A stretch of 64,000 nucleotides of DNA, taken from contig NZ_FQXE01000003.1 of NCBI RefSeq assembly GCF_900129885.1, positions 1 to 64,000 on the forward strand, written 5' to 3'. The stretch comes from Pollutimonas bauzanensis. GTDB lineage: Bacteria; Pseudomonadota; Gammaproteobacteria; Burkholderiales; Burkholderiaceae_B. A program made the translations under genes and the position numbers. The notes beneath the pieces are model-generated. The model ran no database searches. It was given only the letters and a program-made list of their open reading frames with translations, and had not been told where the DNA came from. Of the stretch, positions 1-9,221 are shown in pieces; position 1 is the stretch's first letter; the number at the start of each line of letters is the position of its first letter.

Positions 1-285
1 CCATGTCTGCATATCAACAGTTACTTTGGAGATGAGCCTGCACAGATTCTCAGAGTCATTCAGGACTGAGTGCCAAAACGCCCACACTGAGGGATCTATA
101 TCGTTAATATGAACATGGGAAGCAAACTCTTGAATGACCAGTTCCAAGGCAATCGATGCACCGCCAGCATACGGTTCAACGTAATGTCCGTCCATAAGGT
201 CATTATGGCGAAATAATGCCTTTACATACTCGGTGAGTTTGGTTTTCCCCCCGGGATAGCGCAAGGGTGAGTGATAGCTAGACAA
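1..285 (-). CDS. D12-class N6-adenine DNA methyltransferase, N-terminal part (runs off window)
   Basis: Transfers a methyl group from S-adenosylmethionine to adenine in DNA. The first 95 codons are visible. The N-terminus reads SPLRYPGGKTKL, the usual first motif of the Dam/D12 family, followed by VEPYAGGA (AdoMet-binding FxGxG-type motif) and INDIDPSVWAFW, all in the expected order. An in-frame stop at 298-300 limits the start. The best start is TTG at 283-285, preceded by GGAGG at 290-294; the next in-frame ATG would remove the PGGK motif. The gene follows the ParB-like gene after 73 bases and probably shares its transcript. The gap also holds an out-of-frame open stretch from an ATG at 351-353, so a frameshifted longer N-terminus is possible. 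Substrate site unknown. Confidence 0.85.
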   Translation of the reverse strand, partial: MSSYHSPLRYPGGKTKLTEYVKALFRHNDLMDGHYVEPYAGGASIALELVIQEFASHVHINDIDPSVWAFWHSVLNDSENLCRLISKVTVDMQTW

Positions 286-358
286 CGGGCCTCCGCATTA
301 AGTTCGACCCACTTTAGCAATTTCGAACGAGTTTGGCCAGCTGGTTGGGCCATCTAAT

Positions 359-1714
359 TTAGACGTGGGCAATGTGCAACATAAATGGTGAAATGTTGTC
401 CCAGATTGTCTTCAGTTCAGAGCCAAGGGGAGAGGCGTACCGACTGTGAACGAACGAATGCAAAGTAGTAATGCTCGTCGGCTGTGCCTGGTCGTCGGGC
501 TCCGTGCTCGCTAACTTGTTAACGATGCCCTCTTGATTTTTATCGAATTTTCCCTGATCTTTAAGGTGTTTGGCGGTACTTCGTACCTTTTCTGCGAGCG
601 TCGCTTGGTGCCTTGCCTTGACAATGGTGACGTTGTCACGTGCGATGAAATCATCTAGGCTAAGTTCGATGAAAGTGCGCAGGAGCACTGCAACTGCGTT
701 TTCATAGTCCTCGACGGAAAGTCGCTTTAGCTCACGATAGATTTTGTTCAACCGCGGACTTTCCGAGCTCGTAGTAACTACGAAGCTCTTAGGAATGAGT
801 GTGGATCGCTTGTCGTTCCTGGATCGCACTTTGGGTTCTGTCGCAGCCGGTTTGGATTCTGGCGCGGGCGCCAGATCGGGGTCTAGGGGCCAAAGGGTCT
901 CCTCGTCAGGCAAACTCGGAAGTGAGGCGGCAGGGAACTGATCAAGGTATTTTTTTCTGTCCTGTTTCGACTTAAGCATAGAAACATTCCATGTTCCTGT
1001 GGCAAGGTCAGAGACTACTTGTTTGATCCCCTTTTCCAAGTCGCTAATCGCCACTGTAGACTGTAGCTTGCCCGCTGAAAGTTCTAGGCCGAGCGCCTTC
1101 CTGATTGCAGGATCGCCAAGAAGACGATTAAGCGTGGAGATAGGAAATGCCGCACGGTCGGTCAAATCCTCTTCTGTAAACCAGTCGTTGGCTTTTCCGA
1201 AGTCGAGCAAGTTCAGGCCTGCGTCACCCTTACGGAACCTCGCCCGTTGCGTACCGTCCCACGGTACCGTGCCGGCGCCTTCGTTCTCGCCAGTATGCTT
1301 TAGTGGTATCCAAATGTCTGCATCTTCGCGCGAATCAAACTGGACAGCCCCCACTTTATTGATCGTCGATTTATCTGCGCGTTTCGCTAATAGCTTCATC
1401 TTCTTGCAGAAGGCAGGGACCCCTGTACCCAGAGGTATTGCGTCGAGCAATACAGGTTTGTTTAACGCTTTCAATACCGCCGCTCGACGATTTCCCTCGA
1501 GAACGATGTACCGGTTATTTTCGGTTGCGATGACGGCAATAAGATCTATAGGATTTTGGCCGTTATTTACTATATGTTCGGCTAATGCTATGGTTTTTGT
1601 CGGATTATCAAGCAATATCCGCTCAAACGCTTCCCGCTGACTTTTTTGCGCAATATACCGAGGATTTTCCAAGTCAAAATCGAGCTTGCTTACGAGCACG
1701 GTAACGCTTGCCAT
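359..1714 (-). CDS. ParB/Srx-fold domain protein, transposon cargo
   Basis: This 451-residue protein begins with a ParB-type N-terminal domain (about residues 1-110). The motif VLEGNRRAAVLKAL near residues 70-83 matches the arginine-rich nucleotide/DNA-binding motif of ParB-like and sulfiredoxin-like folds. The middle and C-terminal parts are mostly helical and charged and I do not recognise them; residues 275-305 form a Pro/Ala/Lys-rich linker. No CTPase-type plasmid ParB architecture, ParA partner or parS site is seen, so chromosome or plasmid partition is unlikely. GGAGG lies eight bases before the ATG at 1714. It sits between the Tn7-like core genes and a DNA adenine methyltransferase, so a role in DNA modification or defence is plausible but is inference only. 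Confidence 0.75.
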   Translation of the reverse strand: MASVTVLVSKLDFDLENPRYIAQKSQREAFERILLDNPTKTIALAEHIVNNGQNPIDLIAVIATENNRYIVLEGNRRAAVLKALNKPVLLDAIPLGTGVPAFCKKMKLLAKRADKSTINKVGAVQFDSREDADIWIPLKHTGENEGAGTVPWDGTQRARFRKGDAGLNLLDFGKANDWFTEEDLTDRAAFPISTLNRLLGDPAIRKALGLELSAGKLQSTVAISDLEKGIKQVVSDLATGTWNVSMLKSKQDRKKYLDQFPAASLPSLPDEETLWPLDPDLAPAPESKPAATEPKVRSRNDKRSTLIPKSFVVTTSSESPRLNKIYRELKRLSVEDYENAVAVLLRTFIELSLDDFIARDNVTIVKARHQATLAEKVRSTAKHLKDQGKFDKNQEGIVNKLASTEPDDQAQPTSITTLHSFVHSRYASPLGSELKTIWDNISPFMLHIAHV

Positions 1715-1803
1715 TATTCATCCTCCCGGGTAATTACGATATTGAACCGGGACCAATGTATACGTTTAGCGATGAATTGTAAAATTTGGCAATTAATGTC
1801 CAT
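1714..1803 (-). CDS. Possible small protein (29 codons) coupled to the ParB-like gene
   Basis: The frame entered directly after the TAG stop of tniQ-1 stays open for 48 codons and closes with a TAA that overlaps the ParB-like ATG (TAATG). Within it, an ATG at 1801-1803 gives a 29-residue peptide, and a GTG at 1807-1809 gives two residues more. A GAGG lies at about the right distance upstream. I recognise no family. It may be a real small or leader peptide, a lost C-terminus of tniQ-1 behind a nonsense mutation, or chance. Confidence 0.25.
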   Translation of the reverse strand: MDINCQILQFIAKRIHWSRFNIVITREDE

Positions 1804-1860
1804 TTGCACGCCAACCTCTATGGCAATTATTCCTGCATCATAGCGAAAGGGAAAAGGTAG

Positions 1861-3663
1861 CTAGCGAAGTTCGATTGGATGCATGGCGCACTTCGCCGCA
1901 TCGGTATTCCCGGTCAGAGAGCAGTATTCTGGGCGCGGCGGAGCCAGATCCCGATGCTGTGTCATTGACAGGCCATCCCTAGCCTTTCGTGCCATATCAA
2001 AATTTTGGAGCAGAGTAGGCAGTCGAGCTCGGCGAAGAATTTGCTTGAGGCTTATCGAGTGCCCTTCGCCTTGAAACTGCCGTGCCGCCCAAATTATTTG
2101 GCGTTCAGTTTTGCTTTCGTTAGCCGCTTCAACTGCACGCCGAAGCCCAGGGTCACGTCTAATGGCACCCTGTGCTTGGCTACTGCTTAGCCCGGCCTTC
2201 TGGCCCAAAACTGCACCATTGATTCGCACGGGCCAGTCTTGCGCAGCAAGAATTTGCTGCAGCACCGCATGAAGCACTATGACACGTGAGGCGACGTTTT
2301 GAATGCGTCGTGCGGTTCTATGTTCTTTCTTCCGCACATCCAGCTCGTGCAGCTTATTTTTTAGCCACACCTCATCACGCAATGAAGCTCGCACGCCCGC
2401 CGGCGAATTCATTAGTCTTTCTCTGATTTTATCTCGAGAAAACTGCTGTTGCATGAATACTTCTATCAAGTTTTTTCTGTCTTGGCCGACGGTAGGATTG
2501 ATGGTTGTAGTCACTACAAAGTTTTTACTTAGCCACTGTTCATCGAATAGTTTTAGGAACCAATAAAGCACTTTGCTGTTAGACGGTGAACAGCCTCGGT
2601 GTTCACTCATGAATTGGCGCATTCTTTGTCTGGCGACCTCGCGGGTTAACGTCTGCCTTACCATCTTGGGGCGTGGTGTGCTGTGCTCCGGACCGGGGAA
2701 GGTCCGATCGGCTAATTCCCTTGATATTTGCTTGAAGTCCAGATTAAGCGCAACCATGAGGGCGCAAAAATCAGAGGACCGTGCTACGGAAAAATAAGGT
2801 CGAAAAGTAACGACCGAGCGGTCATTTATATATAATCGTAACGGTTGGCCCAGTGGAGGTTGCTCTAATTCAAAGGCACTGCAGAGAATCTTTTTGTAGC
2901 TGTTGAGCCCATTTCTCTCGTTCATTTTCAGTTCGAAATAATGACGAATATCGGCATACGACCATTTCCGACATTCATTGTTTAAAGCAGCGACGCTAAC
3001 GTCTACGAGCTGCTTATACATAGCGGGTATGGTCGGCGGTTGGATCTGTGATCGGCCTAAAGAGTAGCCGCAAGAACACTGCAGTTTAGGAAGGTCTAGC
3101 AATCGGGAGGATAAAGGCACGATTGTCTGATTACATTCGGGACATGCACTTAGCAGAATGCATCCATGAGAGGCGCAAACGAATACATTGGGAAGTTGGT
3201 GGATCCTGTGCCAGTAGGGTTCACCATACCGGCGGCAGTCATCGTCCAAACATGCAGGGCATAGACGCGCCGTATCTGCAAGGCCTGCCGTATGTTTGGA
3301 TCCAGTTTGATGGATGCCGTGTGTTGTAGGTTTCTTCCGTTGGATTCTTATCTGGCGTGTAGGATTGCTAGCCATGGACTTATTGTCCAGATTTTCAGGT
3401 GAGTCGAACGCAAGCCAGTATGGAAGCGTTGTCAACTCCATCATGGCCGTAAAGTAATTCGTACCAAGTGCGTTCAGCAGGTTTTCGAGTTCATCGCTAT
3501 AGCTGACCATGCCTAGCATGGGATGTTGCATGCGGCGATTGTGGATAGTTGCTTCTAAGAAAGGACGCCATGCTCCACTACCATTATGGTGGGCAAGTCG
3601 GGCAAGCCACGAACACAGAAGCTCATCGGGATAAGGTTGCAGGCGAAAGGGAAGTAGTGGCAT
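1861..3663 (-). CDS. tniQ: TniQ/TnsD-family transposition targeting protein 1
   Basis: TniQ-family proteins choose the target site and recruit the TnsC ATPase. The 600-residue protein starts with the family signature (FRLQPYPDELLCSWLARLA, residues 6-24). Its zinc-binding core uses C136/C139 and C164/H167 around YWHRIHQLPNVFVCASHG, followed by a second Cys cluster (C175, C178, C196, C198). The C-terminal third contains helix-turn-helix-like segments (for example GLSSSQAQGAIRRDPGLRRAV) and may bind DNA. It lies 17 bases downstream of the second targeting gene, so both are probably on one transcript. It is distinct from, not a duplicate of, its neighbour. Which target it reads is unknown. Confidence 0.9.
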   Translation of the reverse strand: MPLLPFRLQPYPDELLCSWLARLAHHNGSGAWRPFLEATIHNRRMQHPMLGMVSYSDELENLLNALGTNYFTAMMELTTLPYWLAFDSPENLDNKSMASNPTRQIRIQRKKPTTHGIHQTGSKHTAGLADTARLCPACLDDDCRRYGEPYWHRIHQLPNVFVCASHGCILLSACPECNQTIVPLSSRLLDLPKLQCSCGYSLGRSQIQPPTIPAMYKQLVDVSVAALNNECRKWSYADIRHYFELKMNERNGLNSYKKILCSAFELEQPPLGQPLRLYINDRSVVTFRPYFSVARSSDFCALMVALNLDFKQISRELADRTFPGPEHSTPRPKMVRQTLTREVARQRMRQFMSEHRGCSPSNSKVLYWFLKLFDEQWLSKNFVVTTTINPTVGQDRKNLIEVFMQQQFSRDKIRERLMNSPAGVRASLRDEVWLKNKLHELDVRKKEHRTARRIQNVASRVIVLHAVLQQILAAQDWPVRINGAVLGQKAGLSSSQAQGAIRRDPGLRRAVEAANESKTERQIIWAARQFQGEGHSISLKQILRRARLPTLLQNFDMARKARDGLSMTQHRDLAPPRPEYCSLTGNTDAAKCAMHPIELR

Positions 3664-3680
3664 GGCAAAAGTGATTAGGG

Positions 3681-5570
3681 TTATGACATATCTATTCCGC
3701 GCGATATTGCGTAAGCGCTAAGACTAGGCGTCCAATTCTTTAGTCCAGCCAGTCGTTGGATCCGCCAACGTGATCGCAGGAGACCAAGGCGCCTCAACTT
3801 ATCAATCGCGAGATCAATGCGAAACTTTTGAAACTGTTCAATTGATTCCGACAATTCGATAAGAGTATTGTTAAGTGTGGGAAGTCGTTCACGGTTTGCT
3901 CTTACCATTGCTTCACGGTTCAGATGCCGCAGAATGAGCGTTGCACTGATCCGAGAGCGATTGATTCGAGTTCTTTCGTTCCTCACAAATTGTTGAGCCT
4001 GTTCGGCAAGGCTTTGATCACGTTTAGCCCAATCCACTTTGCTGTTTCTGGGACTAGTGAGGGCACGGGGTAATGTAGAGCAAACATCTTTAAGCCATTG
4101 CTGGTCATTGCGCCGAAGCCATGCATATGCGCCTGGCGCTGTGGCGCGAATCATAGTTACTCCTTTTGCGGGAAGTTTTTTGCACAAGGCTAACCAGTGC
4201 TGTCGATGCGTTATCCTTTCTGATTCGATTTTGTGGTCCGCGTGTAGCTGCTTGAGGCCTGGCGTGTGAGCGCGAATACGATAGGCTACGCTTATAGATA
4301 CACTGTGCTTTTTCGAGATTTCCGCTATTGCTAATCCGGCGCACAAGTCTGTAACGATGGCCAAGCGGATCACTTCGGGAACCCTATGGCAGTGGCCCGG
4401 GTTGGTCATTTCGATGGTTTGTCGGCTTGCCGCCACCGCTGAGCTAGTGGACTCCAATCGTTCGGATGTGGCTTGGCCAAATTCCGTTTGATTCGAGAAT
4501 GTGGTATCGCGACGAGGATGGCGCGGGACAACGATAGTTCGCCGCGGCAAGGTATCGTTTTCTTGGGTTCGCCACCTGTCGGCCATGTTGTTCTTCGACG
4601 GATTGAAGGTACCAAGGAATTTTTCAATAGAACCGAACAAAAACCGAATCAGAAGGAGATGGCAGATGGGATGGGATGATCGCTCGGGCCGTCTTAACGT
4701 TGAATAGAGCCAAAACAGGGGGTGGTTCGAGCTGGAAAGCAGTCTTTCGCGATGCTCGAACCCTTGAAACTGGTTGTAATATTCTCGGAGTGCGTCAGTC
4801 AGTGCAGGAAAATCAATTTTTCCGTGAGCCTTCTTAAAGCCTAGACTTAGAATTTTAGAAATGTAGACGAGGTTGAGGGCGCTTACGTCGCTGATATAGA
4901 GGTTTGCTTTAAGCAATGCCACTGACATTAAGGCTAGTTGGTAGTTGTGTGATTCGCGGGCTATGTAGGTCGGTTCAAAAGTGGAGGACCATGGGGACTG
5001 TTGCAGTTGCTGGCGATGTGACAAACAGCTAAGCCCAGAGAACACTTCGAGTTGAATGCCATGTACCGTACAGTACACAACGCCAGGGAGTTGATGACTT
5101 CGTTGCCAATACGTGCATCCATACTGTTTGGCCGTGCTCGTGTTGCAAAGCACGCAGTAGCGGGCTATGACTTGCGCACCGAAGCCATTGGCTACGCGCC
5201 CCAGCAGTGTCTTTACTCCCTGTCCACCTGTGCCACGAAATAGATGAACTAGTCGCGTGTCTCGGGAAACCGAAAGAAATGGCCTGTGATAGGGATATAA
5301 CGTTGCACGATCAATGAGATCGTCGGCTGATTTAAATGGGGATCGCTCTCCCAGAGTGCGTTGTAATGCATCCAGTCCTGTTGGTAAATCAAGCACAGGT
5401 ATGTGGCTGTCGCACCCAAATAGGAGAAGCATAAATTGGCGGGGTAACGTAAACGCGTTTAATGACCAAATACGCTGTAAGAAAGAATACAGGCATTCAT
5501 CTGGAAGCAATTCAGGGATGAAGCACAGCGGGGCGTCCGATCTCGTTGTCAAGACATGGGCCGTTCGCAT
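3681..5570 (-). CDS. tnsD: TnsD-like (TniQ-family) transposition targeting protein 2
   Basis: This 629-residue protein has the TniQ N-terminal domain (FIPELLPDECLYSFLQRIW, residues 17-35) and the CxxC...CxxH zinc core (C139, C142, C167, H170) around YWQRSHQLPGVVYCTVHG. A long C-terminal region follows, with a helix-turn-helix near IAEISKKHSVSISVAYRIR and arginine-rich helices (RTRINRSRISATLILRHLN). This layout is that of TnsD, which in Tn7 binds a fixed chromosomal site and inserts beside it. The start ATG at 5570 follows a TAAGG formed at the tnsC stop codon, ten bases upstream. The natural attachment site cannot be deduced from this window with confidence. Confidence 0.9.
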   Translation of the reverse strand: MRTAHVLTTRSDAPLCFIPELLPDECLYSFLQRIWSLNAFTLPRQFMLLLFGCDSHIPVLDLPTGLDALQRTLGERSPFKSADDLIDRATLYPYHRPFLSVSRDTRLVHLFRGTGGQGVKTLLGRVANGFGAQVIARYCVLCNTSTAKQYGCTYWQRSHQLPGVVYCTVHGIQLEVFSGLSCLSHRQQLQQSPWSSTFEPTYIARESHNYQLALMSVALLKANLYISDVSALNLVYISKILSLGFKKAHGKIDFPALTDALREYYNQFQGFEHRERLLSSSNHPLFWLYSTLRRPERSSHPICHLLLIRFLFGSIEKFLGTFNPSKNNMADRWRTQENDTLPRRTIVVPRHPRRDTTFSNQTEFGQATSERLESTSSAVAASRQTIEMTNPGHCHRVPEVIRLAIVTDLCAGLAIAEISKKHSVSISVAYRIRAHTPGLKQLHADHKIESERITHRQHWLALCKKLPAKGVTMIRATAPGAYAWLRRNDQQWLKDVCSTLPRALTSPRNSKVDWAKRDQSLAEQAQQFVRNERTRINRSRISATLILRHLNREAMVRANRERLPTLNNTLIELSESIEQFQKFRIDLAIDKLRRLGLLRSRWRIQRLAGLKNWTPSLSAYAISRGIDMS

Positions 5571-5580
5571 GGAGAGCGCC

Positions 5581-7008
5581 TTAGTCTAATGCCAGTGGAT
5601 CTTCCATGGGCAATTTGATATCCGGGGCATGTTTTGAATGAATCTTATTTTTTGGTGTCCTGGCTTTACTTGACGTGCTTTTTCGTTCGGGACGGATGGT
5701 TTCGGCATGGCAATCTTCAAATTCGTCGATTCGATTAACTGGATTGTTGGCTGTATGTTCGTTCGCACCAAGTTGTTTTCTTAGATCACGATACTTGGCA
5801 CTAAAAAGCAGATCATCAAAAACGCGTAATCTTTTAGGGTCGCGACTGGCTAGCGCTCGGATGGCCGGTTGCAGAAATGCCATATCAGTCGCTGATACTC
5901 GTTCAAAAGATTGTTCGTCAATAATCTCGCGTCCTCCGATCTCATTTCTTTGCGCGAGCATAAACGCCAGTGATGCAAACGCGGTGTTGCCGGCCGAAGA
6001 TGTATGCCAGGCTTTCTTGATGCTGTCTGATAGCCTGCATTTGTTTCTTGTTAAGCTGTAGTCCCAGTAGACTTCGCAAAACTCGTCCCATTGAGGATCA
6101 TTTTGCGACATGGGTTTGAAGATCGTTTCTCCACTAGACGACAGTTTACGTAAATTGCGCACGCTACCCTCAAGAACCGGTTGTACTGCTGGCGTGGCTA
6201 GCAAAAGTAGGCTGATTCCTAATCGCTCAATGACTTCACTGAATAGATTCAGCATAAATTCTGCATTGCTCCCTCGGGCATAGCGCAGATTCTGTACCTC
6301 ATCGATCACGAGAAATCCTAGCGAGACAGCTGTCGCTACGTGATTCATCAGCGCCACCATGGGGGCTATTTGATGCACAGATCTGGCTTGCCTAACGTAG
6401 TTCGTGCCGAGGGCCTTATCGATTTCTTCGAAAAACTGCACACATAAGCTTCGCAGAGTGGCATCGTGAGGAACGCGAAGAACAACGAAGACGACTTGGT
6501 GGCATACAAGGCTTGTGCCTTGATAGCAGGTATGTGCAATGACCTGCGGATAGCGCATTAGAAAAGTCGTTGCAAAGGTCGTTTTTCCCATGCCGCTAAT
6601 GCCCATGATGAGATGGCCCCTTGCGGATGAATTCCAGTCTCTAGGGAATGGCACGCCACTGCCCGTACCGCCTTGATGGGATGCCATGGCATGGCGTCGT
6701 TGTCGATCGATAACAGTAAGCGGGTTACGGCCAATATAGCTCTGGCGAATAATAGTCGCCAACGCTAACCCGGCCTTTTGGAACTCAGGGAAGGGATGGA
6801 CGATGTCGTTCAAAATGGATAGTTCCATGATGCGGCTCACGTCACCGGCTTGCCTGTCTTTAGCGGTCGGCCTGGGAGGATAATGACTTAGCTCTGTTAA
6901 GAATTGTTCTTTTCGTTCTTCGAGCACAGGCAGTGCTTCGATGAAGGGATTGCCTTTAAAAGAACGAACGCCTGTCTCTTGATAATGTGCCGCCATGATA
7001 TCGGTCAC
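5581..7008 (-). CDS. tnsC: TnsC-like AAA+ ATPase, transposition regulator
   Basis: TnsC links the target-site protein to the TnsAB transposase using ATP. The 475-residue protein has a Walker A motif GISGMGKT (136-143), a Walker B FLVIDEVQN (232-240) and sensor-like segments (LLLLATPAVQPVL). The N-terminal and C-terminal extensions would contact TnsB/TniQ and TnsA by analogy with Tn7. The C-terminus is Lys/Ser-rich. A GTG at 7008 overlaps the tnsB stop (GTGA), which fits translational coupling; an ATG at 6996 is the alternative. It is followed ten bases later by the TnsD-like gene. Confidence 0.93.
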   Translation of the reverse strand: MTDIMAAHYQETGVRSFKGNPFIEALPVLEERKEQFLTELSHYPPRPTAKDRQAGDVSRIMELSILNDIVHPFPEFQKAGLALATIIRQSYIGRNPLTVIDRQRRHAMASHQGGTGSGVPFPRDWNSSARGHLIMGISGMGKTTFATTFLMRYPQVIAHTCYQGTSLVCHQVVFVVLRVPHDATLRSLCVQFFEEIDKALGTNYVRQARSVHQIAPMVALMNHVATAVSLGFLVIDEVQNLRYARGSNAEFMLNLFSEVIERLGISLLLLATPAVQPVLEGSVRNLRKLSSSGETIFKPMSQNDPQWDEFCEVYWDYSLTRNKCRLSDSIKKAWHTSSAGNTAFASLAFMLAQRNEIGGREIIDEQSFERVSATDMAFLQPAIRALASRDPKRLRVFDDLLFSAKYRDLRKQLGANEHTANNPVNRIDEFEDCHAETIRPERKSTSSKARTPKNKIHSKHAPDIKLPMEDPLALD

Positions 7009-9221
7009 TCTCTACCCCTGTTTTTGCGGATAATTTCCAAGTTTTGCAGTCGCTCCTGTTCTTCAAGCGCTTCCCACGTTGGTTCAGATGTTGCTGGTAC
7101 ATGATCTCTTGCCGCTGATTTACCGGACAGAGCCTCTTTCATTTTGGTTGTTTCGTGTTGTCTCGCCAGGGAAAGATCAATTTGGCTGAGCTTATCGCGA
7201 TTTACCGTGGGCATTGCGTTGAGGTTCTTTTTGGGAGTCTTTGCCACGTCGGCGACCTTTTTCCGAATACGCTGTATTTTGCTTTCGTGGTCAGCTCTTG
7301 CAAAGGCAAGCGCTGTTTGGTCGGCTAAGGCAGCTTCTTCATCTAGAGTGAGCGACATCAATTCTCCTGCCCCGCCAACGCCTAGCGAGAAATGAGCCCA
7401 TTCTGGCGCCGAGGTTTCGATGAACAGTTCAGAGGGGTCTGTCCGGTCGATTCGCACTTCTACACGCTTTGGACGAGCGGCTGATCTAAACGCCAGCTCT
7501 TGGGCAGGCTCATTAACAGGATAATAGAGCCGACTACAATAGCGAATAACGCCTTTAGCGATGCTCGCATCATCTATTCCGAGCAGTAATCGCCGATAGT
7601 CACCGTCTGCTAAAGGCGGAGTGCGTAATCCCGTAATATTTTTGAGTCCCCATAGGTACGCTTCTTTTGGGGTTGGTGGCACGCCTGCCCGAGCTAGAGT
7701 GCGCCTTCTGCGTAGCGCCGAATGTGGACGGTTATTGTGGTCGTCAATAATTTCGATAACAGCTCTATATGCATCGGCAAGGGAATTGACAGCGGTAGCT
7801 TGTGCTTTTTTGGCTTCTCTTTTGGTAGGTGGGTCGAGCGGCCTATCGGCGTATGTGCCTTTTAGCTTCGACATAAACATACGGCGCTTTATTTCCCGAA
7901 TCGTGCGTTCGACAATCGCTTTCCCATCTGGGCATAGCGGAGGCAGTGGCGTAAGCTCAATCCGTAAATCGTCGGTGACAACTTTTTCCATGGATCGACT
8001 CATGAAGTCCGATCCACGATCAGGGCAAAGTGTGGAAGGGAATCTCCCGATAGGCCAGCGCTCGTCGTCGATATCCACTCCCATTGAGGCAAAGCGCTTT
8101 GTGCGTGATGTAAACGCGATAAGTAAGGCGTACTGAACTTCACTCCATGATGGTGGACGCAGGGACAAATACACGGACACAACGAAACGGCTCCAGCGAT
8201 CAATGATCAGGTAAATAATTGGCTTACCGACAGTGACGGGATTTTCTTCATCGGTTACTAAGAATATCCGCCCGCCCGTTGCATCGATTTCATAAACCTC
8301 ACCTGGGCCGGCAGCCCTAACAGAACCCGTTCGTCCGGGATTACGTTCATACTTTCGAAGGTTTCGTGCCAGATCGTCAGTGAGCTGCAGATTTTCATTT
8401 ACGTAGTATCGAAACTGACGCAGCGTTATGGGTTCCGGGTATCTGTTATCAATATACTGACTGAAAGTGTCCGGATGCCTACGTCGAAAATAAGTAGAAA
8501 GATATTCTTGATGAACCTCCGTGAAAAACGCCGGCCCCTTCCGTAGGCTTCCTTTAAGGCAGGCGAGCATGTCAGATATATCGTCGTCATCAATAATGAA
8601 ATTGTTGCGTCCGAGTTCTGATGCCAGTGCCGGTTGCCGCCCTCGACGCATACTTGGCTGAGTTGACGGGGATTCGTTTTTCTCGCCTAGTGAGTAGGCG
8701 CGTGCTGCAGGCTTAGCCCCAGGCGGCAATGAAATTAAGGCAAGTCTTGTTCCGCCGAAATAGTAATAGCGCAGCACAAGTCGATAAAGGGTTAAGAAAT
8801 TGACTCCCAACGTTTCGGAGCGATTGCGTATAAGCGAAGTGAAATGAGCCGACGAAAGATTTTCTTCATTTTTAAACGCATAGACCAACGGTTCGATGAG
8901 ATTCCAGGCCGCTTCGATCGCTTCGGTGTGGTCATTTTTACGAAATTTGCCAATTCCTATGAATTGGTACGGCAGGCGTAGTTTCCCCCATTGGCCACCG
9001 TTATTTTCAATAAGATGGGTAACTTCGTTTGAAGAGATTCGTTTTGGCCGACGAGCGCTCCGCGCTTGTTGGGGTGTAGTCACCCATATTCCATATATGC
9101 AGCTGGTAAACACATGCGTGACTCTTAAATATTTGGGTTGCTGATTCCCCACGCGCAGTACCAGGCCTTCTGTGGGCGTTATGTTTCCTACCTTTTCGAA
9201 CTCAATGGGTATTTTGGACAT
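7005..9221 (-). CDS. tnsB: TnsB-like DDE transposase
   Basis: TnsB binds the transposon ends, cuts the 3' ends and joins them to target DNA. Numbered from the ATG at 9221 (738 residues), the catalytic triad is D313 (YEIDATGG), D401 (CPDRGSDF) and E438 (GKAIVERTIREIK); the 36-residue step from D to E is typical of retroviral-integrase-fold DDE enzymes. HTH regions precede the catalytic core, and a beta-barrel-like and helical C-terminus follows, as in TnsB and TniA. The chosen ATG lies inside the end of tnsA; an upstream in-frame ATG at 9257 would add 12 hydrophobic residues and looks less likely. The gene is intact and overlaps tnsC. Confidence 0.95.
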   Translation of the reverse strand: MSKIPIEFEKVGNITPTEGLVLRVGNQQPKYLRVTHVFTSCIYGIWVTTPQQARSARRPKRISSNEVTHLIENNGGQWGKLRLPYQFIGIGKFRKNDHTEAIEAAWNLIEPLVYAFKNEENLSSAHFTSLIRNRSETLGVNFLTLYRLVLRYYYFGGTRLALISLPPGAKPAARAYSLGEKNESPSTQPSMRRGRQPALASELGRNNFIIDDDDISDMLACLKGSLRKGPAFFTEVHQEYLSTYFRRRHPDTFSQYIDNRYPEPITLRQFRYYVNENLQLTDDLARNLRKYERNPGRTGSVRAAGPGEVYEIDATGGRIFLVTDEENPVTVGKPIIYLIIDRWSRFVVSVYLSLRPPSWSEVQYALLIAFTSRTKRFASMGVDIDDERWPIGRFPSTLCPDRGSDFMSRSMEKVVTDDLRIELTPLPPLCPDGKAIVERTIREIKRRMFMSKLKGTYADRPLDPPTKREAKKAQATAVNSLADAYRAVIEIIDDHNNRPHSALRRRRTLARAGVPPTPKEAYLWGLKNITGLRTPPLADGDYRRLLLGIDDASIAKGVIRYCSRLYYPVNEPAQELAFRSAARPKRVEVRIDRTDPSELFIETSAPEWAHFSLGVGGAGELMSLTLDEEAALADQTALAFARADHESKIQRIRKKVADVAKTPKKNLNAMPTVNRDKLSQIDLSLARQHETTKMKEALSGKSAARDHVPATSEPTWEALEEQERLQNLEIIRKNRGRE

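Noticed and set aside
359-1714. Plasmid-type partition ParB
   Set aside because: There is no ParA gene or parS-like repeat, and the sequence outside the N-terminal domain does not look like the usual ParB HTH and dimerisation domains.
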